IMG/VR virus record: IMGVR_UViG_3300044701_004462
Coordinates: 1-30,882 of that record
Length of the DNA stretch: 30,882 bases
Reading direction: 5' to 3' (one strand)
From: a virus
The number at the start of each line of letters is the position of its first letter. Within the stretch, counting starts at the first letter, position 1. The notes below the pieces were generated by a model. It searched no databases and was not told the DNA's origin. It saw nothing but the letters and a program-made list of their open reading frames with translations. Below are positions 1 to 8,517 of the stretch, in pieces. The position numbers and the translations under genes were made by a program.

Positions 1-2152
1 CTCTTTTAAAATTGTCTAAGGTAAGATACCTTTCTTCATCAACATAAGATCTCTCAAGAATTCTTTGAGGGCAATATACACAATCAACTACACACCCCTT
101 CTTTGGAATTGATGTAGTAAACTCCATGGTTGGCCAAGGAGTCATATTCCAAAATTTATCTTCCATTTTTTCATAATCAATGTAGATCATAAAATTTCCA
201 TAATATGCATTTTCTCTATCCCAATAATCTTTAAAAATCTGTAGATAGTTATCATCAAAAATATGTTCAGTAACATCTACATCATTAAATCTTTCATATA
301 CGTGGAATTTTTTAGTTCCTTTAAGTGGTAAAAGATAATTATCCCTAAAAATTTTAAATCGTTCAATAGTATTATCCCATAATGATTCTGAAATATGAAA
401 CTCAATTGCTATATTTTTAACAGTATTGAAAATTAAATCTTTATTTTCTTCTGTGAAAATAAAATATTCTCCTCCTTCACAATCACATTTAAATAAATTA
501 ATTTGAGTAATATTATTTTCTTCTATAATATTTTTAAATGTTGTCGTATTAACCGTATTACCTTCATGTTCATACACATAAACATTTTTATTTGGAATTA
601 ACTTATTTTCTTCTACATTACTATCAATCAATTTATTAATTACAGTAACTGGTTTTTCTTTTGTATTATTAATTAATGCCTTAATAATTTTATTGGAAGG
701 TTCTATTGCATAAACATGTTTAACATTCTTATCCAATACTGAACAAGTAAAACTACCACAATTTGCACCTATATCTAGAATAATATCATTTTCTTTGACT
801 GAATAATGTTTTTCGTAAATGTGATCTATGAAGTTTTCCCTATTAAAAAGGTATAGATATTCATAATCCATATCTCCCCAATCAAAGTTATCACATAGCA
901 TATATTTTGCAGCATTTTGTGGTTCATCAGTGATAGAAGTCATTTTTTTTACAATTCTACTATCAACCAAATCTGGATGAACCCACCAATCTTCAAATGC
1001 AGACTCATCATCTTCAGCAACATTTGTAACCACGAGTTGATATCCCATCTTAGTAAGATACTCTCTCGACTTATCTCTATAAGACTCTGATACATCAACA
1101 TAATGATCATGCTCATAAGTGATTACCCGAAACTTATACTCATCAAAAGGAATTGAAAGTAATGCTTCGTAAGTATTTGCCGATGGTTCAATATCAAGTT
1201 GCAAATAATCAATGACTGTTTCAGAATTAAAATATTCTTTAATTAGTTTTGAGTAATTAATCAGTAGAGCATTTGCATGTAAGACATTTGCATTAGGTCT
1301 ATGTTGTTTGTAATCATTTACACAAATTTCATTAAACTCAATTGATACTCCTTTCCACCCAAAATCTTTTTCCAACAATGCTGTGTTGTTTTTATGGTAG
1401 GGAAATCCACCACCGATTTCAAGATACGTTCCATTTCTTTTACCATCTAGTATCGACAAAACAAACATGTCTTGGAATACTTGTGAGAAATTATTCTCAA
1501 TATATCTAGATCTTCTAAATTTATATCTTAATTTTGGATAATCATTTTTATGATATGTTCTAAACTTATAGTTCGAACCATGGGCACCTAAAGAACTTAA
1601 TTTTTCTTGTAAATAATTTCTGTGTTCTTCAGTCATCATAGAAGAATACTCCTTTTTAAGTTTAAAAAATAATTTGCGAGATTCTTCACATAACCCACAA
1701 GGATATGCTGCTTCCGCTTTTCCCATAATAAGAGAGTAAAAACCAGGATACTCAACATCTATATCCAAAGGTTCTTGATTGTCATTACAAATACCTTCAC
1801 CAATAGAAAAGAGTAAGTATGCTTCGTGATGGTTTTGTTCTATTAAGTAAAAATTACCCAACAAATAATATGCTTCTGGTCTTTCTGGACAAGTCGTAAG
1901 AGCATTTTGAAGTAGACTTTTTACTGTAAAATTTCTAGTTCCCTGAGATTTAAAACAGTTTGCAGCAGACAACAAGCACTGATACTGCATTATCTTTTCG
2001 TCACTTCTCTCAGCAGTTCTGAGATAATAAGAAAGTGCAGATGCTGTTTGACCTATAGAATGGTAATGAACAGCAAGATTAAAATTACTAATTGGATCTT
2101 CCGAATCATCTATAAACTTATACAATAAATCAGTCAATGAATAATTATCCAT
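1..2152 (-). CDS. TPR / two FkbM-like methyltransferases / radical SAM fusion protein (3' end outside window)
   Basis: The frame is open from an ATG at 2152 to the window edge, giving at least 717 residues with no stop. Residues 1 to about 130 look like TPR helices. From about residue 238 a first methyltransferase domain starts with GTYLEIGGGFPYHKNN and continues through DYLQLDIEPS. A second, more typical FkbM domain has ILDIGANCGSFTCSV near residue 456 and KCDCEGGEY near residue 553. At residues 687-694 (bases 71-94) lies CVVDCVYC followed by PQ, a CX3CX2C motif typical of radical SAM enzymes that bind a 4Fe-4S cluster. The start codon overlaps the end of the upstream propeller gene by 8 bp, so the two are probably co-translated. 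FkbM enzymes O-methylate sugars or small molecules; the radical SAM reaction and substrate cannot be told. A role in glycan or fibre modification is inferred from the neighbours. Confidence 0.8.
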   Translation of the reverse strand, partial: MDNYSLTDLLYKFIDDSEDPISNFNLAVHYHSIGQTASALSYYLRTAERSDEKIMQYQCLLSAANCFKSQGTRNFTVKSLLQNALTTCPERPEAYYLLGNFYLIEQNHHEAYLLFSIGEGICNDNQEPLDIDVEYPGFYSLIMGKAEAAYPCGLCEESRKLFFKLKKEYSSMMTEEHRNYLQEKLSSLGAHGSNYKFRTYHKNDYPKLRYKFRRSRYIENNFSQVFQDMFVLSILDGKRNGTYLEIGGGFPYHKNNTALLEKDFGWKGVSIEFNEICVNDYKQHRPNANVLHANALLINYSKLIKEYFNSETVIDYLQLDIEPSANTYEALLSIPFDEYKFRVITYEHDHYVDVSESYRDKSREYLTKMGYQLVVTNVAEDDESAFEDWWVHPDLVDSRIVKKMTSITDEPQNAAKYMLCDNFDWGDMDYEYLYLFNRENFIDHIYEKHYSVKENDIILDIGANCGSFTCSVLDKNVKHVYAIEPSNKIIKALINNTKEKPVTVINKLIDSNVEENKLIPNKNVYVYEHEGNTVNTTTFKNIIEENNITQINLFKCDCEGGEYFIFTEENKDLIFNTVKNIAIEFHISESLWDNTIERFKIFRDNYLLPLKGTKKFHVYERFNDVDVTEHIFDDNYLQIFKDYWDRENAYYGNFMIYIDYEKMEDKFWNMTPWPTMEFTTSIPKKGCVVDCVYCPQRILERSYVDEERYLTLDNFKR

Positions 2153-3119
2153 TTAAAACCTCCATAATTGTTCTCTCAGGAAACTTAAGCAAATATGCAG
2201 CATTATCTTGAAATCCAAAGGTCATTAAAAAGTCATCTCCCCTTTGGCTAAGACCAATACAAAACTCTACATGTCCAGACATCAAGGAAAATTCCTTTGA
2301 CCATTGTATTAAATTGAAATCTCTATCCCAAATAATAATTCTATGGTAATAAACAGCATCTTTTCTTCCAACTTCACTATTAAAAAGATCTACCTCATGA
2401 GTTATTGCTATGTAATAACCTCTCCAGGGAATAACTTGAGAACCTCCTCTTAGATCTCTAGGAAGATCATTCCATTGACCTAAAGAAATAGTTTTAGATT
2501 GCCCTGTTTCTGGATTTACTTCTACAACTTCTGTTGGATTACTCCATTTTACATAATGATATGGTCTATCAAGAATTGGCATCCAATTTTTTTCACAATA
2601 AGAATTAGGATCATTTGGTGGAGGAATTCTAAATCTATCTACTTCTACAACAGAATCTTCACGAACTTCAATTTCACAAAGTTCCATTCTTCCTGTTCCA
2701 ATTGTATCAAGATCTCTTCTTACTCCAGAAATATATAATTTTCCATTCCATCTAAAAATTCTTGCATCTTCAAGACCTACAAAATCCCAAAGTTCTTTAT
2801 CAGGAAATTTGGAAGTATCAATTTTATTGTAACGAGTAATATTAAAGTCTTCATCAAGTTCACAATAATAATTTATGGTCCTTAGATGCATATCATTTTC
2901 AGGATGCACATAAGTCAATGGACCCCATTGATGTTGAAAAAGTTTTTTTTCGGAGTGATAAAACGTATAATTAACGTGTCTTAAAACTAGAATTATTTTA
3001 TCTCCATCTAAAAAAATAGATGGATTCATAATTCCAGTTCCATTTGTCAATTCGGAAGGAATAACTAGTGGATGAATAGAACCACCATTTTCCAATGCAA
3101 GTTTTACAAAATTACACAT
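2145..3119 (-). CDS. GH130/GH43-like five-bladed beta-propeller protein
   Basis: 324 residues starting MCNFVKLALENGG. It is beta-rich with several Asp/Glu-containing turns, and GLEDARIFRWNGKLYI at residues 115-130 resembles the E-D-x-R-I segment of GH130 and DUF377 sugar-active propellers. The C-terminal part (FCIGLSQRGDDFLMTFGFQDNAAYLL) fits the closing blade. Members of this fold include mannoside phosphorylases and glycosidases, but many viral and gene-cluster copies are uncharacterised. It is the first gene of a unit with the TPR/FkbM/radical SAM gene, which overlaps its stop by 8 bp. A 208-bp gap lies upstream. The fold assignment is fairly likely; the activity is unknown. Confidence 0.65.
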   Translation of the reverse strand: MCNFVKLALENGGSIHPLVIPSELTNGTGIMNPSIFLDGDKIILVLRHVNYTFYHSEKKLFQHQWGPLTYVHPENDMHLRTINYYCELDEDFNITRYNKIDTSKFPDKELWDFVGLEDARIFRWNGKLYISGVRRDLDTIGTGRMELCEIEVREDSVVEVDRFRIPPPNDPNSYCEKNWMPILDRPYHYVKWSNPTEVVEVNPETGQSKTISLGQWNDLPRDLRGGSQVIPWRGYYIAITHEVDLFNSEVGRKDAVYYHRIIIWDRDFNLIQWSKEFSLMSGHVEFCIGLSQRGDDFLMTFGFQDNAAYLLKFPERTIMEVLNG

Positions 3120-3327
3120 ATTTTTATAAAATGATTAAAAAAGATATTAGTTTAATTCAAAAATTGATTTTAGAATTTTTTTGTTTTTTAGTAAGATAAG
3201 ATATTCCATTTAAATTAACTTCATAGTTTTAATGACATATTAATGCATATTGATTATATTGTCTAGTATTACCCATCAATAAGTTTTATTTTTATTTCTT
3301 TATCATCATTATTAGGATAATTATCCC
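3120..3327. other. AT-rich intergenic region, 208 bp
   Basis: This is the largest non-coding gap in the glycan cassette. No strong hairpin-plus-T-tract is visible. A 12-bp perfect palindrome (GGATAATTATCC, 3315-3326) lies just past the stop of the DUF6165 gene. No TATAAATA motif was seen; the nearest thing ahead of the propeller gene is TATAAAAATATG. Very short frames occur on the minus strand (for example 15 codons from 3276) but nothing makes them convincing. It probably holds the promoter for the next two genes. Confidence 0.4.
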
Positions 3328-3690
3328 TTAGGAATATATTTTTACATCTCTATATTTGGAACCGGATCGTTCATCAATTTGTGCCTTTAATTGTGCTCTT
3401 TTATCATTAGTAATATATACACTTCTAGCAAGCTCAATAAATTCTTCATCAAATTCTTGAATGGTTTCTTTTTCTCTTAATCTTTCTTCAATATTCCACA
3501 ATTCCATATTTATTGATCTCATCTCGTCCCATTCTATTCCCTCTATATAACTATTAATTTGATCCCTAATTTCATATAATTTGCGTAGTTCTTTTATCAC
3601 ATATTCATTTTGACTATGGTTGGCTTTTATTTCAAGAATTGTCACTCTATCTACAAATTGCCCTGGTGAGATTGGTACTAATAATTCCAT
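3328..3690 (-). CDS. DUF6165-like protein
   Basis: 120 residues. The N-terminus MELLVPISPGQFVDRVTILEIK, a helical middle, and the end TNDKRAQLKAQIDERSGS resemble the DUF6165 family, small alpha-helical proteins often found beside glycosyltransferases in bacteria and phages. The start is supported by GGAG about 9 nt upstream. It follows the GT2/methyltransferase fusion gene after 19 bp and is probably in the same transcript. The function of the family is not known to me; proximity to sugar-transfer genes is the main clue. Confidence 0.65.
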   Translation of the reverse strand: MELLVPISPGQFVDRVTILEIKANHSQNEYVIKELRKLYEIRDQINSYIEGIEWDEMRSINMELWNIEERLREKETIQEFDEEFIELARSVYITNDKRAQLKAQIDERSGSKYRDVKIYS

Positions 3691-3709
3691 AAGATTTCTC
3701 CAAAATATT

Positions 3710-5245
3710 TCAACTAAAAAAATTGTTTTTAATATTATTTAAAACAGTTTCATTTTTACAAACAACGCCAAGTCCATATGAATTGTCAAAATTAAATTTT
3801 GGAAGTTTTATTTCTTCAAAATATTTTTTAACTCCATATGTTTTTCCATTATACTCTTCAACTGAAGTATCATGCATTAAAATTACTCCATCGTCACTTA
3901 CAAAATTAATCCAGGTTTCAAAATCTCTCTTAATATCTTCATAATGGTGACTTCCATCAATATGGAGAATATCAATAGTTTTGTTCCATGTCTTTGATAC
4001 TTCATCAAAAGTACCTTCTATAAATGTCAAGTTATCTTGAAGGTGTAATTTTTCTCTTTTATTCATTACAAAATCATATTTAAATTTATTATGATCTGTT
4101 CCTATAAAATCATCTCCAATAAAATTATCAATTCCATAAACATGCCCAATTCTTGGAATGGCAAAACAAAAAGTAGAAAATCCATGATCAACTCCAAGAT
4201 CCACAATAACTTTTGGTTTAATGAATCTAACTAACCAGTCTGCAAAATTTCGATGACCTGCCCAAGAACTGGTCGAAATATCATCAAGGTTAGTCAAAAA
4301 TAGTTGATCGATTGCATCAAATCTTTCTTTAATTCTTAATGTTTCTGTAGAAAATGCTGAAGCAAATACAATGATGTTTGGGTTCATTGTAAGTTTTCCA
4401 ATTTCAAGTAAATGTAAAAATGCTTTGCCAGTCAGATCACTATTAATATTTAGTGACTCACTTAAAGCATGAATTGAATAATTACAAGCCTGTTGAATAT
4501 TTTGAGATTCAAATACCATGGCAATACTAGTCATAATGAATACTTCAACTCTAATTGGATCAAAATATGGTTTAGAAATATTGAGATACTCTTTTCCAAG
4601 TTGAATTGATTTACTATAATTGTTCACATCATAATAATGTTTAAATATGAACCAAAGATAATAAGTATTTTCTGGATTATTTTTGTATTCTCTTTCACAT
4701 ATTGAAAGATAAAAAAGTTGTTTATCAATACTTGGTTCTATATTTTTTGTAATTTTAATTGTTGTATCTACTGTAACTTCTTCAGAATGAAATTCAGTAG
4801 GGATAAACATTGGAGTTTCATGAACTGCATTTATCCAAGAATAATTTTTTGTTCTATGAAGACGAATATGCGATGCTTGTCCAACTGTGGGTTCTTGATC
4901 TTCAATTTTGTCATAACGTATGTGCTTAAATGCAGTAAAATCATTACATATTACATATAATCCTTGAATAAAAAGATCATCAATATCTTCATTAAAATCA
5001 AGTGAAAATGCCCAATCAGTTTTCACATAAGAAAGTGCTTTATTTCTTGCTTTTGAAAAATCAAACTCTTCACGAGTCTGTGGATGCTCGTACACTTCAA
5101 TGCCAGCATCTTTAAGTAGTTGAACTGTATTATCTGTACTCCCAGTATCAACTACAATTGCATCATCAAACTTCTTTGCATTTTTAAGAAACCTTTCAAT
5201 ATTTTTTTCTTCGTTCTTTGCTATTGCGTATAATGTTACTTTCAT
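3710..5245 (-). CDS. GT2 glycosyltransferase - TPR - class I methyltransferase fusion
   Basis: 511 residues from the ATG at 5245. That ATG is preferred over a TTG 15 nt further up because it makes an ATGA overlap with the upstream stop and has GGAGAA at about the right distance. Residues 1-200 are a family 2 glycosyltransferase: MKVTLYAIAKNEEKNI, VVDTGSTDNT (32-41) and WAFSLDFNED (78-87), where a LDxDE-like catalytic motif is expected. A helical TPR-like middle follows. The C-terminus is a Methyltransf_24-type SAM domain: VIVDLGVDHGFSTF near 345, HIDGSHHYEDIKRDF near 430 and DDGVILMHDT. A single chain could therefore transfer a sugar and methylate it. In GT2 the Asp-rich motif is usually LDADE; here it reads LDFNED, so activity should not be assumed. 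Substrate unknown. Confidence 0.8.
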   Translation of the reverse strand: MKVTLYAIAKNEEKNIERFLKNAKKFDDAIVVDTGSTDNTVQLLKDAGIEVYEHPQTREEFDFSKARNKALSYVKTDWAFSLDFNEDIDDLFIQGLYVICNDFTAFKHIRYDKIEDQEPTVGQASHIRLHRTKNYSWINAVHETPMFIPTEFHSEEVTVDTTIKITKNIEPSIDKQLFYLSICEREYKNNPENTYYLWFIFKHYYDVNNYSKSIQLGKEYLNISKPYFDPIRVEVFIMTSIAMVFESQNIQQACNYSIHALSESLNINSDLTGKAFLHLLEIGKLTMNPNIIVFASAFSTETLRIKERFDAIDQLFLTNLDDISTSSWAGHRNFADWLVRFIKPKVIVDLGVDHGFSTFCFAIPRIGHVYGIDNFIGDDFIGTDHNKFKYDFVMNKREKLHLQDNLTFIEGTFDEVSKTWNKTIDILHIDGSHHYEDIKRDFETWINFVSDDGVILMHDTSVEEYNGKTYGVKKYFEEIKLPKFNFDNSYGLGVVCKNETVLNNIKNNFFS

Positions 5246-5934
5246 AAGTAAGTTCTCCAATCAATACAGGGTGATAAAAATTGCGAATGGCAGTGTGTAG
5301 AATAACCAGGAATACTTGAAATTAAATTTCTTCCTCTCTTATGTAGTTCGATAAATTTACCATGGTCTGCAGAGGGTTCAAATCCTGTTGAGAAATGTCT
5401 ATGAATTTCTTGGTCTTCTTTGAGTGTTTTAAATTTAACAGCAAAGGTATTTGTTGTTGAAGGAGTTGGCATCCAATGAGAATATTTTGTTGCTAGAACT
5501 TTAGTCATAAAGTCCTTATACATCTCCTGATACTTATCTCCGTGGTCGTACAAGGTTGCATACTGAACTGGAAGAGTAAATGCATCTATGAGAACTCTAT
5601 CCCATTCTGGACGATGTACATAATCATCCTCAAGAAAATAGATGATTGTATCATCATCAAAGTCTTGTGAAAGAATATAATTTAAAGTTTCTATAAAACT
5701 TAATGACTCTTTTCCACTATTAATTTTAACTGCTTCTTCATCTTTAAGAAAAGTACCTTCTTGTTTTCCATAATACTCATCAAAAATAATTGTATAGTTA
5801 GTGGTTTTAGGATTAAGTGTATTCTTAAAATTTAGAAATACCTTTTCTTTATTCCACCATTTGGGACGATTTGTACTAGAGATATTTACTTTGGATGTGT
5901 AACAATGCCTTAAAAATACTTCAATTTTTTTCAT
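5242..5934 (-). CDS. Glycosyltransferase-like protein (GT-A-like)
   Basis: 230 residues starting MKKIEVFLRHCYTSKVN. IIYFLEDDYVHRPEWDRVL at residues 97-115 looks like a GT-A nucleotide-sugar binding segment with an acidic DxD-type motif (LEDDY, 101-105). Further conserved-looking parts are HFSTGFEPSADHGKF and GYSTHCHSQFLSP. Its stop overlaps the next start (ATGA), so it is likely translated together with the GT2 fusion. A TATAAATT sequence at 5951-5958 is a weak late-promoter candidate. I do not recognise the exact family; the glycosyltransferase call rests on the motif and the neighbourhood. Confidence 0.6.
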   Translation of the reverse strand: MKKIEVFLRHCYTSKVNISSTNRPKWWNKEKVFLNFKNTLNPKTTNYTIIFDEYYGKQEGTFLKDEEAVKINSGKESLSFIETLNYILSQDFDDDTIIYFLEDDYVHRPEWDRVLIDAFTLPVQYATLYDHGDKYQEMYKDFMTKVLATKYSHWMPTPSTTNTFAVKFKTLKEDQEIHRHFSTGFEPSADHGKFIELHKRGRNLISSIPGYSTHCHSQFLSPCIDWRTYL

Positions 5935-5981
5935 TTATTTTTCTTAGATAAATTTATAATATTTGTTTAAATGCACTCATT

Positions 5982-6764
5982 TCATATATTAAATTTTGAA
6001 TATATTTTTACATTTTCTTTGCCGATTATATCATTTGGATTTTTAGAAATACTAGAAAGGTTAGGACGTATATCATGAAGTCCTCGTAATCCCCACTTTT
6101 CGTCTTTATCTTCTTTACAATAATTTTTGATGTTATTAAAATCATTTAAATGTAAAGGTACTTCTAAAAAATTATAAATTTTATCCAATTCTTTTTGTGT
6201 ATTTTTAATTAAAGAATTATATTCTACTAGATGTATCCAATTAGGATATTTATTTATAGCATAAATCATAGATTCATAAGATAAGGATACATAATATCTC
6301 CAGATGTATTCTGTACGATTATTATTTGTAATTGGTAGATTGTCTTTTCTTAAATGTTCATCTATAAAATTATCTTCGTAATTATTTTTTTCTATTAGAG
6401 AAATATAAGAAGTAATGACTTCTGGTATAGGTCGATAAGTTAATATAATTTTGGGAGAATTGGAAAGAAAAGTTTGAACCGTGTCTAAATTTTTACCCCA
6501 AAATCTGTGCTTGTCTAATACTATGGGTTTTTCAATATGATTGTAAAAATTTGATAAAATAGATTTATATACATTAAAAGAAATTTGTTCTCTATCAAAA
6601 GTATATTGGATATCATATTCGTTAAAACATTTTTCAATATCTGTAACTAATTTACCAAGGGGAGAAGTTGATGTAGCGTGAATATCTGGATGCTGACTCA
6701 AAAGAGACCCCAATAAAGTGGATCCACTTCTAGGAACTCCACCAAGAAAATATAATTTTTTCAT
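5982..6764 (-). CDS. P-loop sulfotransferase-like protein
   Basis: 260 residues from the ATG at 6764. An upstream TTG would add seven residues but overlap the previous gene. FLGGVPRSGSTLLGSLLSQ, with GVPRSGST at about residues 7-14, is the 5'-phosphosulfate (PAPS) binding loop. KIILTYRPIPEVITSYISL matches the 3'-phosphate binding segment (R..P...S), and a C-terminal helix LDKIYNFLEVPLHLNDF is typical. Sulfotransferases move sulfate from PAPS to a sugar, protein or small molecule. It lies 10 bp after a YkgJ-like gene. Its presence suggests the glycan built by this cassette may be sulfated; that is an inference. No extended signal peptide or membrane segment was seen, so cytosolic action is expected. 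Confidence 0.8.
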   Translation of the reverse strand: MKKLYFLGGVPRSGSTLLGSLLSQHPDIHATSTSPLGKLVTDIEKCFNEYDIQYTFDREQISFNVYKSILSNFYNHIEKPIVLDKHRFWGKNLDTVQTFLSNSPKIILTYRPIPEVITSYISLIEKNNYEDNFIDEHLRKDNLPITNNNRTEYIWRYYVSLSYESMIYAINKYPNWIHLVEYNSLIKNTQKELDKIYNFLEVPLHLNDFNNIKNYCKEDKDEKWGLRGLHDIRPNLSSISKNPNDIIGKENVKIYSKFNI

Positions 6765-6774
6765 AATATAGACT

Positions 6775-7125
6775 TTATTGTACAAAAATTACAGGTGTAT
6801 TCATTTTTTCACTCCACTCTTTAAAATATTGTATATACTTTTGATCTATTTTTTTATTATTTATTGGTAAAATTTTTAAATACTGCCCATATTCATTTTT
6901 TTCTACTGAAACCAAAGCATTGCATTTGTCTGGTCTCATATCTTCTGCTAGTAAATTTTGAGACCATGCACATTGATAATTCCTACAGGTTTCTGGACGT
7001 GCTTTATATACACCACATCCAGAACATTCTAAAAATTTACAAGACTTACCTTGTCCAAATTCCCAATGAAACGCATTTCCAACTAACCAAGTACAACAAG
7101 CAGTACATTCTCCACATTCTCTCAT
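6775..7125 (-). CDS. YkgJ-like Cys-cluster (zinc/iron-chelating) protein
   Basis: 116 residues. The N-terminus has CGECTACC (Cys 4, 7, 10, 11), followed by CKFLECSGCGVY and PETCRNYQCAW. This matches the CxxCxxCC pattern of the YkgJ family, thought to bind zinc or an iron-sulfur cluster. The biochemical role of the family is poorly known. The start overlaps the upstream stop by 4 bp (ATGA). It sits among glycosyltransferases and just before the sulfotransferase, and may be a small metal-binding partner or modification enzyme. Confidence 0.65.
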   Translation of the reverse strand: MRECGECTACCTWLVGNAFHWEFGQGKSCKFLECSGCGVYKARPETCRNYQCAWSQNLLAEDMRPDKCNALVSVEKNEYGQYLKILPINNKKIDQKYIQYFKEWSEKMNTPVIFVQ

Positions 7126-7826
7126 AAGTATTCTACTTCCTCAAAATAATGAGTATATGGTTCATAATCTTTGATATTTTTTTTAAGTGGGATTGGGTGA
7201 TTTTCAGCAACATAATCATCTTCTGTGTATTCCATGAATGATTTTGCCTTTACATTTCTATTAGTACCTATCCAAAACTCTCTATCAAATCTATAGTTGC
7301 TAGTTAAGTAATCATGATTTAAAGTTTTAATATAAGATGCATTTGCCCACCAAAAATTGCCACAATAACATCCATATCCATCATTGTTAGTCATTGAACC
7401 ATCGCTCCACAATGTTTGACCCAATGGTTTAAATGTCTGTCCAACGCAATCATATTCATCCAAGTAATTAATACATTGTTTCCATTTATCTATCACAAAA
7501 TATTCCATCATTAATCTCCAAGAACTTGCAATGAGAGTTTTTTTACTTGTTCCTTTTGTATGAAAATATAAAATTTTATAGTTCGGATTGTTGTATGAAA
7601 ATTTTTTAACTGAGATTAAAGTTTCAGTTTCTTCTTTCCAGTTTTTATTATAAACTACATTTGCTTTTTCTGGGATATTAAAAATTTGTCGATCTCCATT
7701 AATTCCAATATGAACATAATCTGCATTATTGAGCAATCCAGAGGAATGTAATCTATGCATCTGAGATTGATATATTAAATCAGAAATTTCATTTTGAAGC
7801 ACATGATAAAAAATTGCTATTTTCAT
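7122..7826 (-). CDS. Glycosyltransferase-like protein, tandem paralogue A
   Basis: 234 residues. It shares most of its layout with the next gene upstream: MKIAIFYH at the start, HRL.SSG...ADY.H.G.NGD, ILYFHTKG at 85-92, WRLMMEYF..DKW near 103, and GNFWWANASYI near 155. The HTKG..W segment recalls rhamnan-synthesis-type (RgpF-like) proteins and other glycan enzymes, which is a weak hint only. Seven bases separate it from its paralogue, indicating local gene duplication. It overlaps the YkgJ-like gene by ATGA. Function is not proven; a role in sugar transfer is inferred from context. Confidence 0.55.
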   Translation of the reverse strand: MKIAIFYHVLQNEISDLIYQSQMHRLHSSGLLNNADYVHIGINGDRQIFNIPEKANVVYNKNWKEETETLISVKKFSYNNPNYKILYFHTKGTSKKTLIASSWRLMMEYFVIDKWKQCINYLDEYDCVGQTFKPLGQTLWSDGSMTNNDGYGCYCGNFWWANASYIKTLNHDYLTSNYRFDREFWIGTNRNVKAKSFMEYTEDDYVAENHPIPLKKNIKDYEPYTHYFEEVEYL

Positions 7827-7833
7827 ACTTGAT

Positions 7834-8517
7834 TTAATAATTTATATAATCTTTTTCTCTAAAATAATAAGAATAATTATTAAAGTTAGAAGGATCCGAA
7901 TCAAAATCTAAATTATTATATAAAGTCTTTGGATAACAACTATCACTATCTCCAATCCATCTCTCTTTTTCCATTCTACATTCAGATTCTACATATCTAG
8001 ATTTTAAGATATTTATATATGATGCATTTGCCCACCAAAAATTTCCCATATAAGCGTATGTTTTATCATTTTCAATTAAAGTACCATCAGAAAAAATACT
8101 TGGTCCAATAGTTCCTAAGTGACAACCAACACAAGTGTATCTTTCAAGATATTTTATACACTCTTGCCATTTATCAATTGTAAAATACTCCATCATTAAT
8201 CTCCAAGAATGAACAGATAATTCACTTTTAGTTGCTCCTTTTGTATGAAAATAAAGAATTTTATATTCTGGATTGTTCTTACAAAATTCTCTCAAATCTA
8301 ACAAAGTTTCTTTTTCTGTTCCCCAATTTTGTTTTTTGTTATATTTAACTTTCACTTTTTCTGGGATATTGAAAAGTTCTTGATCTCCATTCACTCCAAA
8401 ATGAATGTAATCTGCTGCTTCAATAATACCTGATGTATATAAACGATGAACTTGTTGCTGATAAACGAAGGCACCTAAACCCATTTGTGCTATGTGATAA
8501 AAAATTGCTATTTTCAT
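7834..8517 (-). CDS. Glycosyltransferase-like protein, tandem paralogue B
   Basis: 227 residues and a clear relative of the following gene: MKIAIFYH, HRLYTSGIIEAADYIHFGVNGD, ILYFHTKGA, HSWRLMMEYFTIDKW and GNFWWANASYI are shared in the same order, while the C-termini diverge. The ATG overlaps the preceding stop by 4 bp. The two copies probably arose by tandem duplication and may act on different acceptor sugars. I do not recognise a named family with certainty. Acidic residues (SDG, ENDK) are present but no clear DxD motif can be assigned. Confidence 0.55.
   Translation of the reverse strand: MKIAIFYHIAQMGLGAFVYQQQVHRLYTSGIIEAADYIHFGVNGDQELFNIPEKVKVKYNKKQNWGTEKETLLDLREFCKNNPEYKILYFHTKGATKSELSVHSWRLMMEYFTIDKWQECIKYLERYTCVGCHLGTIGPSIFSDGTLIENDKTYAYMGNFWWANASYINILKSRYVESECRMEKERWIGDSDSCYPKTLYNNLDFDSDPSNFNNYSYYFREKDYINY

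Noticed and set aside
3229-3276. 15-codon ATG frame in the intergenic region (MGNTRQYNQYALICH)
   Set aside because: Too short, with no ribosome site or overlap evidence; cannot be told from chance.
6241-6260. TATAAATA-like motifs inside coding sequence (also near 6850 and 7990)
   Set aside because: Not placed ahead of a gene; expected by chance in AT-rich DNA. They show that the octamer alone is not proof of a promoter.
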